DNA from: JACVRW01 sp963827065 | Lineage (GTDB): Bacteria > Actinomycetota > Thermoleophilia > Solirubrobacterales > Thermoleophilaceae | Direction: 5' to 3' | Length of the DNA: 64,000 nucleotides | NCBI GenBank assembly: GCA_963827065.1 | Contig: CAWGZM010000005.1 | Span: 21,413 to 85,412, forward strand | Part shown: in pieces, positions 13,055 to 20,074 of the stretch | Position numbering within the stretch: position 1 is the first letter of the stretch | How the letters are laid out: each line of letters begins with the position of its first letter | Program-made: the position numbers and the translations under genes | Notes under the pieces: generated by a model | What the model was told of the DNA's origin: nothing | Database searches by the model: none | Seen by the model: the letters and a program-made list of their open reading frames with translations, nothing else

Positions 13055-13548
13055 CCATGTTGAGCGAGACCAAGACCACTCAGCTGTACCGGGTCTTCAT
13101 CAAGGCGACCCCCGAGGCGATCTGGGAGGCAATCACGAGCCCCGAGTGGAGCGTGCGCTACGGCTACGGCGCTCTGAACGAGTACGAGCTGCGCCCCGGC
13201 GGCAGGTACAGCGGCAAGGCGACTCCTGAGCTACAGGAAATGGGCATGCCCGAGGAGGTGGTCGACGGCGAGGTGATCGAGGTCGACCCTCCGCACCGGC
13301 TGGTGCACACCTGGCGCTTCCTCTGGGATGAGCTCGCCGCCGAGGGGCCGACCCGCGTCTCCTTCGAGATCAGGGAGATCGGCAACGGCGTATCGAGCCT
13401 GACCGTGACGCACGAGCTCGAGAACGCCCCGCAGACCGCCGCGCAGGTCGCCGGCGACGTCGAGGGCGCCGGAGGCGGCTGGGCCTACATCCTCAGCGAC
13501 CTCAAGTCGCTGCTCGAGACCGGAAAGGCGCTCGAGGTCCAGGCCTGA
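13051..13548 (+). CDS. SRPBCC (AHSA1/START-like) domain protein
   Basis: A 165-residue protein of the AHSA1-like SRPBCC fold, a lipid- or ligand-binding helix-grip fold. Conserved pieces are YRVFIKATPEAIWEAITSPEW, GGRYSGKAT, DGEVIEVDPPHRLVHTWRF and a final amphipathic helix (GGWAYILSDLKSLLETG). It is translationally coupled to the ArsR repressor (GTGA overlap at 13051), a recurrent actinobacterial pair. What it binds is unknown. A palindromic repeat 17 bp after the stop could act as the operon's terminator. Confidence 0.87.
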   Translation: MTMLSETKTTQLYRVFIKATPEAIWEAITSPEWSVRYGYGALNEYELRPGGRYSGKATPELQEMGMPEEVVDGEVIEVDPPHRLVHTWRFLWDELAAEGPTRVSFEIREIGNGVSSLTVTHELENAPQTAAQVAGDVEGAGGGWAYILSDLKSLLETGKALEVQA

Positions 13549-13565
13549 ACGACAAAGGAACGACG

Positions 13566-13620
13566 AAGGGGTCAGGTCTTGCAATCGAGCACGGTGCTCG
13601 AAAGCAAGACCTGACCCCTT
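13566..13620. repeat. REP-like palindromic repeat, copy 1
   Basis: A 55-bp inverted repeat: 17-bp outer arms (aaggggtcaggtcttgc and its exact complement), an AA/AA mismatch, then inner 8-bp arms (tcgagcac / gtgctcga) around a single g. The outer arms match those of a second copy at 59482-59531. It lies between the convergent SRPBCC and GGDEF genes and could also serve as a two-way terminator. Confidence 0.9.
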
Positions 13621-13624
13621 TCCG

Positions 13625-14689
13625 TCAGCGCCGCTTCTCCGTCTTGCGCTCCATCAGCGCAACGTCGGCCCGGGCGAGCGCGTCCTCCGGGCTCGAGCCA
13701 ACGGGTATCGCGGCGGCACCCCAGGTCAGCTCGATCCTGGTGCCGTCGGGCGCGTTGCAGGCGGCGCCGACGTTCGCAGCCATCCGGCTCAGCACGTCGT
13801 CGGCGGCTTCGAGGTCGCTGCCCGGCAGGACGACGACGAACTCGTCGCCTCCCCAGCGGAAGCAGCGGTCCGTCGTCCGGACGGAGCGCTCCATCGCGAG
13901 CGCCACCTCGCGCAGGCAGCGGTCCCCCTCGAGGTGGCCCCAGCCGTCGTTCACGCGGCGCAGGCCGTCGATGTCGACGAGCCCAACGCTGAGCGGCAGC
14001 CCGTCAAAGGCGGTGCGCGACATCTCGACGGTGAGGGCCTCGTCAAAGGCGCGCCGGTTCCCGAGCCCGGTCTGGGTGTCGACGCGGGCGAGCCGGCGTG
14101 CGACCTCCGCGCCGCTCTGCAGGCCGAGGCGCTGGCGCCGCGCGTAGAAGAGGTAGGTGATCATGATCGAGCCGAGCGCGATCAGGATCAGGGCCTCGGC
14201 GAGCATGTCGCCGACCACCATGCTGCTCGTGCCCTGGTAGACGAGCGGCAGCCCCAGCGCCAGGACGAGCACGCCGAGAAGGACCACGGCGCGTCGCGGC
14301 GGGTGCAGTGCACCGGCTGCCATCCACAGCACGAAGAGGTCCTCGTAGGCGGAGGAGCCGCCGCCGGCAAGCCAGTTGAGCGTGGCGATGCCGGCCACCC
14401 CCAGATAGGCGATCACGAGCAGCTCGTCGAACGAGGGGTTCCGCCGCACCACCGCGACGGCCCCGGCGAATCCGGCCAGGATCAGCGCGCCCGCGACGGC
14501 CCAGCCGGCGGCGCCGATCTCCTCGTCGACCGGCTCGAGCGGCAGGAAGGCGAGCGAGAGCAGCGCGCTCAGCGCGAGAATCGCCGCGGCCACGCGGCGC
14601 GTGGAATTCCAGTCGGCACCCTGGTACGGGTCCGCCCGGCGCTCGAACATCTCCCTCACGAACTGGACCGCCCTCCGTGGCGGCTTCAT
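13625..14689 (-). CDS. membrane diguanylate cyclase (GGDEF)
   Basis: A 354-residue protein with about six membrane segments between residues 33 and 183, then a GGDEF domain that makes cyclic di-GMP from two GTP. The catalytic motif RWGGDEFVVVLPG has GGDEF at 280-284, and an intact inhibitory I-site RTTD lies at 271-274, five residues before it, so product inhibition is expected. LARVDTQTGLGNRRAFDEAL marks the domain start. The membrane part resembles no sensor I can name. No c-di-GMP effector or EAL gene is in the window. A G-run just before ATG 14689 may act as the ribosome-binding site. Confidence 0.92.
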   Translation of the reverse strand: MKPPRRAVQFVREMFERRADPYQGADWNSTRRVAAAILALSALLSLAFLPLEPVDEEIGAAGWAVAGALILAGFAGAVAVVRRNPSFDELLVIAYLGVAGIATLNWLAGGGSSAYEDLFVLWMAAGALHPPRRAVVLLGVLVLALGLPLVYQGTSSMVVGDMLAEALILIALGSIMITYLFYARRQRLGLQSGAEVARRLARVDTQTGLGNRRAFDEALTVEMSRTAFDGLPLSVGLVDIDGLRRVNDGWGHLEGDRCLREVALAMERSVRTTDRCFRWGGDEFVVVLPGSDLEAADDVLSRMAANVGAACNAPDGTRIELTWGAAAIPVGSSPEDALARADVALMERKTEKRR

Positions 14690-14765
14690 GGGCCCCCCCG
14701 TGCTCGTTCAGTGTCTCCCATAGCCTGCCTTCCATGGTGCGAAACCGAAAGTCGTCTGTCCATCC

Positions 14766-15584
14766 GTGCAAGACCTGATCGATCGGGCGCTCGCCGAGGA
14801 CATCGGAAGCGGTGACATCACTACGAAGGCGGTCGTGGAGGCGGATGCCCGAGCGCTGGCCCGGATCGAGCAGAAGCAGCCAGGCGTCGTGTCAGGCCTG
14901 TCCGTCGCGCAGGCCGTGTTCGAGCGCGTCGACCCGGAGCTCCGCTGGGAGGCGCGCTGCGCGGAGGGCGAGTGGCGCGAGGGCGGGCCGGTGGCCGAGA
15001 TCGACGGCGCGGCGGCGTCGATCCTCGCCGCCGAGCGGGTGGCGCTCAACTTTCTCGGCCGGCTGTCGGGAGTCGCGACCCTGACGGCGACGTACGTGAG
15101 CGCGGTGGAGGGAACCGGCGTCCGGATCCTCGACACGCGCAAGACGACCCCGGGCCTGCGGGCGCTCGAGAAGGAGGCCGTCCGCGCGGGCGGCGGGACG
15201 AGCCACCGCAGTGGCCTCTACGACGCGATCCTCGTGAAGGAGAACCATGCCGCGCTGGCGGGCGGCGTCGCGCAGGCGGCCGCGAGCGCGCTCAGCGGTG
15301 CGCCCGACGGGGTGACGGTCGAGGTCGAATGCGCGACGCTCGACGAGGTCGCGGCGGCGCTGGACGCGGGGGTGCCGCGGATCCTGCTCGACAACATGGC
15401 GCCCGTCGAGCTGCGCGGCGCCGTAGAGCTCGTGGCCGGGCGCGCCGAGCTCGAGGCGAGCGGCGGAATCACTCTGAACACGATCCGCACGGTCGCCGAG
15501 ACCGGCGTCGACTACATCAGCGTCGGCGCGCTCACGCACTCCGCCCCGGCGCTCGACTTCAGCCTGTTGCTCGATCCCCGCTAG
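14766..15584 (+). CDS. nadC: nicotinate-nucleotide pyrophosphorylase (quinolinate phosphoribosyltransferase)
   Basis: A 272-residue enzyme that converts quinolinate and PRPP to nicotinate mononucleotide in de novo NAD synthesis. Recognisable blocks: ALAEDIGSGDITT, ERVALNFLGRLSGVATLTA, ILDTRKTTPGLRALEKEAV with the catalytic Lys, GGGTSHRSGLYDAILVKENH, VEVECATLDE, ILLDNM, LEASGGITLNTI and GVDYISVGALTHS. Start is GTG 14766. The last 26 bases overlap the convergent nrtR-like gene. nadA lies just beyond it, so the NAD pathway genes and their likely regulator are clustered; nadB or an equivalent is not in the window. Confidence 0.95.
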   Translation: MQDLIDRALAEDIGSGDITTKAVVEADARALARIEQKQPGVVSGLSVAQAVFERVDPELRWEARCAEGEWREGGPVAEIDGAAASILAAERVALNFLGRLSGVATLTATYVSAVEGTGVRILDTRKTTPGLRALEKEAVRAGGGTSHRSGLYDAILVKENHAALAGGVAQAAASALSGAPDGVTVEVECATLDEVAAALDAGVPRILLDNMAPVELRGAVELVAGRAELEASGGITLNTIRTVAETGVDYISVGALTHSAPALDFSLLLDPR

Positions 15585-16272
15585 CCGAACGCGGCCCGGG
15601 CGGCCGCAGCACGGCGAACGGATCAGTCACCGCGAGCGAGCGCGAGCCGAACCGGTATACGGCGGCGGGCCGCCCGCCCCCACGGCCAGGCGAGCGGCGC
15701 TCGCCCGTGGCCTCCAGCAGGCCGCGGCGCTCGAGCACGCGCCTCAGGTTGGTTGGGTCGACTGGGTAGCCGAGCGCGGCTGTGTAGATCGAGGAGAGCT
15801 CCGAGATCGAGAACGATTGCGGCGCCAGGGCGAAGCCGATGTTCGTGTACGAGAGCTTTGCGCGCAGCCGCTCGCGGCCGGCCAGCACGATCGCCTCGTG
15901 GTCGAAGGCCATCGGCCGCGGTAGACGGTCGACGGGGTGCCAGGCCGTGTCGCCCGGCAGGGCGGGATCGAGCCCGAGCGGCACGAGGCCCAGGTAGGCG
16001 GTGGCGAGCTGCCACTCGGCCGGGTGGCGGCCCGGGTCGCCGACCGTCTCGAGTTGCTCGAGCCAGGACAGCTCGGCGACGTCCACCTTGCGGGCAAGCT
16101 GGCCGCGGATCGAGTCGTCGAGCGCGAGGCCGTGCTCGAGGTAGCCGCCGGGCAGCGACCAGGCGCCGGAGAAGGGCTCGCGGGCGCGCTGCCACAGAAG
16201 CACGCAGAGCGATTCGTCCCGCACCTGCAGAACTACGGCGAGCGTGACATGTGTGGGGGAAGGGCGCTCCAT
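15559..16272 (-). CDS. nrtR: NrtR-type regulator: Nudix domain plus winged helix
   Basis: A 237-residue protein with a Nudix-like N-terminal domain (VTLAVVLQVRDESLCVLLW, SLPGGYLEHGLALDDSIRGQ) and a C-terminal winged helix (ISELSSIYTAALGYPVDPTN, LRRVLERRGLLEATG, then a basic wing). This is the architecture of NrtR, a repressor of NAD biosynthesis that senses ADP-ribose. The Nudix box is degenerate relative to the catalytic consensus: DDSIRGQLARKVDV replaces REL-EE, as expected for a non-catalytic sensor. Its place between nadC and nadA, divergent from nadA, supports the assignment. ATG 16272 was chosen for the typical MERPSPTHVTLAVV start. Confidence 0.85.
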   Translation of the reverse strand: MERPSPTHVTLAVVLQVRDESLCVLLWQRAREPFSGAWSLPGGYLEHGLALDDSIRGQLARKVDVAELSWLEQLETVGDPGRHPAEWQLATAYLGLVPLGLDPALPGDTAWHPVDRLPRPMAFDHEAIVLAGRERLRAKLSYTNIGFALAPQSFSISELSSIYTAALGYPVDPTNLRRVLERRGLLEATGERRSPGRGGGRPAAVYRFGSRSLAVTDPFAVLRPPGPRSASGDRATG

Positions 16273-16321
16273 CGGTATACTTCGCGTCAACGGTTTTCGA
16301 TCATAAGGCAAAAACCTTGCC
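16273..16321. promoter_or_regulatory. nrtR-nadA intergenic control region
   Basis: Only 49 bp separate the divergent starts. An imperfect palindrome runs from GGTTTT (16292-16297) to AAAACC (16311-16316) about a CATAAG core. GGTATAC lies at 16275-16281 next to the nrtR start. Either could be the NrtR operator. I could not match a published box from memory. Confidence 0.4.
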
Positions 16322-17335
16322 ATGAAGCCCATCGAGCTCCCGACACTCGGCCCCAGCGCCGCCCCGCCCCTCAGCACCGCCGACCTGACGCGCATGCAGG
16401 CCGAGGTGCGCGCGCTCGCGGAGGAGCGCAACGCCGTGATCCTCGCGCACAACTATCAGGTGCCCGAGGTGCAGGACGTGGCCCACTTCGTGGGGGACTC
16501 GCTCGGCCTTTCGCGCAAGGCGGCCGACACCGACGCCGACGTGATCGCCTTCTGCGGCGTCCACTTCATGGCCGAGACCGCCTCGATCCTGTCGCCCGGC
16601 AAGACGGTCCTGCTGCCCGACCTCGACGCCGGCTGCTCGCTCGCGGACTCGATCACCGCGCCGCAGCTGCGCGCCTGGAAGGCAAAGCACCCGGGCGCCA
16701 TCGTCGTCATGTACGTGAACACGACCGCCGAGGTGAAGGCCGAGACCGACTACTGCTGCACGTCGGCGAACGCGGTCGACGTCGTGCGCCACATCTACGC
16801 CGAGCACGGCGACGACACGGAGATCCTGTTCGGCCCGGACATGTGGCTCGGCGCCTTCGTCGAGAAGACGATCGGGCGGCGCATGCACGTGTGGGACGGC
16901 GAGTGCCACGTGCACGCCGGCATCCGCCCCGGCGACATCGCCGACGTGCGGGCCGCGCACCCGGACGCCGAGTTCATGATCCACCCGGAGTGCGGCTGCA
17001 CGACCCAGGTCATGGAGTACGTGGCGTCGGGCGACGTCGACCCCCGGCGGACTCACATGCTCTCCACCGGCGGGATGCTCGACTTCGCGCGTGAGTCGGA
17101 TGCCAGTGAGTTCATCGTGGCCACCGAGACCGGGATGCTGCACCCGCTCGCGAAGGAGAACCCGGGCAAGGAGTTCATCCCGGCGAACCGCGCGGCGGCC
17201 TGCAAGTACATGAAGATGATCACGCTGCCGAAGCTGCGCGACGCGCTGCGCGACCTGCGCCCGGTGGTGAAGGTCGATCCCGTCCTGGCCGAGCGTGCCC
17301 GGGTGCCGATCGACCGCATGGTCGCGATCGGCTAG
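16322..17335 (+). CDS. nadA: quinolinate synthase
   Basis: A 337-residue enzyme that condenses iminoaspartate with dihydroxyacetone phosphate to quinolinate, using a [4Fe-4S] cluster. Likely cluster ligands are the cysteines in AFCGVHFMAETA, DYCCTSANAV and HPECGCTTQV. Other family motifs are LAHNYQVPEVQD, GDSLGLSRKAA, MYVNTTAEVKAETD, GPDMWLGAFVEK and STGGMLDFARES, and the length is typical. ATG 16322 is divergent from the NrtR-like gene, which is the likely regulator. Confidence 0.96.
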   Translation: MKPIELPTLGPSAAPPLSTADLTRMQAEVRALAEERNAVILAHNYQVPEVQDVAHFVGDSLGLSRKAADTDADVIAFCGVHFMAETASILSPGKTVLLPDLDAGCSLADSITAPQLRAWKAKHPGAIVVMYVNTTAEVKAETDYCCTSANAVDVVRHIYAEHGDDTEILFGPDMWLGAFVEKTIGRRMHVWDGECHVHAGIRPGDIADVRAAHPDAEFMIHPECGCTTQVMEYVASGDVDPRRTHMLSTGGMLDFARESDASEFIVATETGMLHPLAKENPGKEFIPANRAAACKYMKMITLPKLRDALRDLRPVVKVDPVLAERARVPIDRMVAIG

Positions 17336-17347
17336 CGCCTCCGGCGG

Positions 17348-17833
17348 CTAGGCCGCGACCCTGCTTGGCGCCGAGAGCTGCGCGAGCCGCTCGGCGTCCC
17401 GCGTGCCGGGCTTGGCGGCGTAGACCGTCAGCAGCTGGTCGCCGTCGTCGGCCAGCGGCAGGGCCTCGTAGTGAAGGGTCAGCGCGCCGACGCCGGGGTG
17501 GACGTAGCGCTTGCTGCCGTGGCGCTTCTGGGCGACGTCGTGGCTCTCCCACCACCCCGCGGCCTCGGCGCTGTCCGCGCGCAGCTCGGCGATCAGCGCG
17601 CGCAGTGCGTCGTCGCGGGGGTGGCGCGTCGCCGCGAGGCGCAGGAGCGCGATCGTCTCCCTGGCCGCCTCCTCCCAGTCGGCATGCAGGGCGCGCGTCG
17701 CCGGGTCGCCGAAGACGAGCCGGGCGTAGTTGCGCTCCGCGCCGAAGGGGCCCAGCAGCGCCTCGGCGGCCGGGTTCCAGACCAGCAGGTCGAGGCGCCG
17801 GCTCAGCAGGACGGCGGGCGTCGGCTCGAGCTC
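17348..17833 (-). pseudogene. truncated XRE-type regulator: MmyB-like C-terminal domain only
   Basis: The minus frame ending at TAG 17350-17348 encodes about 161 residues of the MmyB-like ligand-binding domain that follows the helix-turn-helix in actinobacterial XRE regulators: AVLLSRRLDLLVWNPAAEAL, RNYARLVFGDPATRALHADW, LRLAATRHPRDDALRALIAE, SKRYVHPGVGALTLHYEAL. The DNA-binding N-terminus is missing: directly upstream, at 17836-17834, there is an in-frame TAG, and the sequence becomes that of a plus-strand hydrolase. No start codon is available, so it is a remnant. Confidence 0.85.
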
Positions 17834-18155
17834 CTACAGCTACTACGAGCGGACCTCTCGCGACCACGCCCCCACCTGGTCGTGGGAGACAACCGCGGCG
17901 TCGCTCGAGCCGTACCTGACGTTCAATGCGGTGGCTCAGGCCCCGCTCGTGGCCCCGACGCCGCTGCTGATCGTGCACGGCACGACCGACGCCGCCCTCC
18001 TGCCGGAGCTCGCGCAGGCGGCCTATGACGCCGCAACGGGGCCGAAGGAGCTCGTCTGGATAGAGACCCACAACCACATCGAGCTGTACGACCAGGATCC
18101 CTATGTGCGCGAGGCCGTCGAACATGTCCTGGGCTGGCTGGAGCGCTTGCGATGA
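17834..18155 (+). pseudogene. alpha/beta hydrolase, C-terminal fragment
   Basis: The plus frame ending at TGA 18153-18155 gives about 105 residues resembling the C-terminal half of alpha/beta hydrolases of the dienelactone-hydrolase/YcjY type: SYYERTSRDHAPTWSW, then PTPLLIVHGTTDAALLPELA (acid-bearing loop) and ELVWIETHNHIELYDQDPYV with the likely catalytic histidine in NHIELYD. The nucleophile region and start are absent. The fragment abuts the MmyB remnant at about 17833. Its stop overlaps the next ATG (ATGA at 18152), as in a functional operon, so the truncation is at the 5' side only. Confidence 0.8.
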
Positions 18156-18368
18156 GCTCCGTCGCGGAGACCCTGGCCTTCTGCCTGCTCGCCCTCGACG
18201 ACCATGACTGGGGCGGCGTCACGTCCTGCGGTGGTCGGCGGCACCTACCGCTTCGTACTCCGTCGCGACGGGGTGCGTTGGCGCATCGCCGAACTGAAGC
18301 TCGACACCCGCTGGCAGACCGGCGACAGCGGGGTGCTGGCGCGGGCAGCTTCCCGATCAGACGGCTGA
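18152..18368 (+). pseudogene. SnoaL/NTF2-like protein with internal deletion
   Basis: The start at 18152 reads MSSVAETLAFCLLALDDHDW, typical of the first helix of SnoaL-like proteins. From 18231, in another frame, the sequence reads VVGGTYRFVLRRDGVRWRIA and ELKLDTRWQTGD, the last strands of the same fold, to TGA at 18366-18368. The central part of the roughly 130-residue fold is missing, with the junction at about 18225-18231. Third broken gene in a row, downstream of and coupled to the hydrolase fragment. Confidence 0.7.
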
Positions 18369-18388
18369 GCCTGCCACCCTGAGGGCCG

Positions 18389-19426
18389 ATGCTCCGTGCC
18401 CTCGGCGCCCCGCTGGCCTGCCTCGCCGCGCTCGTTGTGGCCGCTCCCGCCTGGGGCGCCCAGCCTGATCCGGTCGATCACACGAAGCCGGCGGCTCCGG
18501 ACGGCACGCCGATGTGCGCCGACTGGGTCCACGCGAGCTACACGGTGGAGCGCGGCGGTCGCAGCTGGCCGACCTGGCACCCGCCGCGTGATCCGCGCTA
18601 CCGCTGCGCGTTCGGGCACGAGCACGGCTCGAACCCGCGCGCCTTTGCCCACTTCGAGCGCACGGGCATGCCCGCGCTCGGCCACATCGGCGCGTTCGCG
18701 GGCAGCGACGAGGCGCACGCCGGCTTCAAGGTCTTCGTGGTCAACCGCGACCGCAAGGGGCTCGCGTGGATGGTCGTTCTGCACCAGGGATCGGGGTCGC
18801 CGCGGCGCGGAGTCGTCCGCTTCCACTCGCTCGAGATCTGGCTGTTCAAGCGCACGGGCGGACGCCTCGTCGCGCACACGCGCCACATGGCGGACTTCGG
18901 CGAGGCGCTGCCCAACTGCCCCGGAACGAAGCTGCGCGCGAGCATGCGGCTCCTGCCGAGCCCGGCCTGCGAGTCGGTCTACGAGGAGTGGGACACCGCC
19001 TTCGACGTCGGCGGTGTGTTTCGCGGCCGGCCCGGCTTCGGGATCGACAACGCGATCACCCAGTTCGACGCGGCCGCGCCCGACCGGGTCATCTTCAACA
19101 AGGGCTTCGCCTGCGGCCCGAACGATCCCGCCGGCTGGGACTCGTACTGCAAGGGCGACAAGCGAGCGGTCTTCCACCCGCGCTGGGTCGTCGAGAACAG
19201 CGGCCGCAGCCGCTTCCGCACCGACCCCTACGGCGGCCGCTCGCCCGCCGGCCTCCTGCAGGTCGTGTCGAGACGCCTGCGGGTAGACCAGTCGGGCGAG
19301 TGCTGTGGTGTCGAGAACGCGTTCGTTATGGAGCAGCCGAGCGACGGTGGGATCTACCGCGCCGGCCGCGGTCGGGGCTCGAAGAACTTCGAGTTCCCGG
19401 GGTACTGCGTTCTCAGGACGAACTAG
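18389..19426 (+). CDS. secreted protein of unknown function
   Basis: A 345-residue protein with a clear signal peptide (APLACLAALVVAAPAWGAQP). The mature part is rich in aromatic residues and has an even set of cysteines (MCADW, YRCAFGHEHGSNP, PNCPGTK, SPACESV, FACGPND, SYCKGD, GECCGVEN, GYCVLR), suggesting disulfides. The HEHGSNP motif and repeated His/Asp suggest a metal or carbohydrate contact, but I do not recognise a named family. It converges with the membrane protein gene (4-nt overlap). Confidence 0.75.
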   Translation: MLRALGAPLACLAALVVAAPAWGAQPDPVDHTKPAAPDGTPMCADWVHASYTVERGGRSWPTWHPPRDPRYRCAFGHEHGSNPRAFAHFERTGMPALGHIGAFAGSDEAHAGFKVFVVNRDRKGLAWMVVLHQGSGSPRRGVVRFHSLEIWLFKRTGGRLVAHTRHMADFGEALPNCPGTKLRASMRLLPSPACESVYEEWDTAFDVGGVFRGRPGFGIDNAITQFDAAAPDRVIFNKGFACGPNDPAGWDSYCKGDKRAVFHPRWVVENSGRSRFRTDPYGGRSPAGLLQVVSRRLRVDQSGECCGVENAFVMEQPSDGGIYRAGRGRGSKNFEFPGYCVLRTN

Positions 19427-19809
19427 TTCCTGCGCGCCAGCCAGATCACCGCGGTGATGAAGCAGAACGCGAACACCGCGCAGAGCACGCTCAGGGTCGT
19501 GTTGGGATCTCCCTGGGCGACCGTGACGAGCCACCAGCCTGGCAAGAGCCACGCCATGATGGCGCCGGCGAAGGCGACCGAGCGCGTGTAGAGCGAGCGG
19601 ATCCTCTCGTCGCCCGTGCCGCTCATCACCTCGAGTACGTTCGATCGCTGCCGGCCGAAGTGCACCACCGCGATGAACGCGGTCATGACGAGCGCGAACG
19701 GCCAGGCCGCCTTGAAGCCCTCCGTCACCCAGAACACCGCAGTCGCCGCCGCGCTGATCAGCGCCATGCCGGCCACCTGAACGCTCCAGTTGTTCATCGC
19801 TTCGTTCAT
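19423..19809 (-). CDS. small membrane protein paired with an XRE regulator
   Basis: A 128-residue protein with four predicted membrane segments (MALISAAATAVFWV, FALVMTAFIAVVHFG, FAGAIMAWLLPGWWLVTVA, LSVLCAVFAFCFITAVIWL). It overlaps the upstream XRE gene by 4 nt (ATGA at 19806-19809), so the two are co-translated. The pairing of a 67-residue XRE protein with a small membrane protein is common in bacteria, and the membrane partner may control regulator activity, but its function is not known. Confidence 0.8.
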   Translation of the reverse strand: MNEAMNNWSVQVAGMALISAAATAVFWVTEGFKAAWPFALVMTAFIAVVHFGRQRSNVLEVMSGTGDERIRSLYTRSVAFAGAIMAWLLPGWWLVTVAQGDPNTTLSVLCAVFAFCFITAVIWLARRN

Positions 19810-20009
19810 CTCGAATCTCCGTTGTCCGAAAACATCTCCTCCACGCTCGTCCCGAAGTGGCGGGCGAGCGCGATCGCGAGCGGCAGCGAGGGGAGGTAGC
19901 GGCCGGTCTCGATCGCGTTGATCGTCTGCCGCGACACCCCCATCGCCTGGGCGAGTGCGGCCTGTGAGAGCCCCTGCTCGGCTCGCCGCTCGCGCACGTC
20001 GTTGTCCAT
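19806..20009 (-). CDS. short XRE-family transcriptional regulator
   Basis: A 67-residue single helix-turn-helix domain: VRERRAEQGLSQAALAQAMG then VSRQTINAIETGRYLPSLPL and ALARHFGTSVEEMF, the standard layout of the Cro/YozG-like short XRE group. The ATG at 20009 is 7 nt after TAGCTT on the minus strand, with no Shine-Dalgarno, so the transcript is probably leaderless. It shares a nested inverted-repeat promoter region with the divergent RibD-like gene and may repress both directions. Confidence 0.9.
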   Translation of the reverse strand: MDNDVRERRAEQGLSQAALAQAMGVSRQTINAIETGRYLPSLPLAIALARHFGTSVEEMFSDNGDSR

Positions 20010-20067
20010 CGGTGTAAAGCTAGCTTGACATCGGCGCGGTGTCAAGTCAACTTTACATCGGTACGCT
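20010..20067. promoter_or_regulatory. divergent promoter with nested inverted repeats (XRE / RibD-like)
   Basis: Two nested palindromes face each other: TGTAAAG ... CTTTACA outside and CTTGACA ... TGTCAAG inside, the pairs separated by 4-nt linkers (ctag and tcaa) and a 9-nt centre. Each strand has TTGACA; on the minus strand it is 17 bp from TAGCTT, the box for the XRE gene. On the plus strand TACGCT (20062-20067) lies 7 nt before the GTG of the RibD-like gene. The symmetry strongly suggests an operator for the XRE protein. Confidence 0.7.
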
Positions 20068-20074
20068 CCCCGGC

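Noticed and set aside
17220..18125. Minus-strand frame covering the end of nadA and the graveyard
   Set aside because: It is not the MmyB frame; translation is Arg/Pro-rich and starts opposite the hydrolase fragment.
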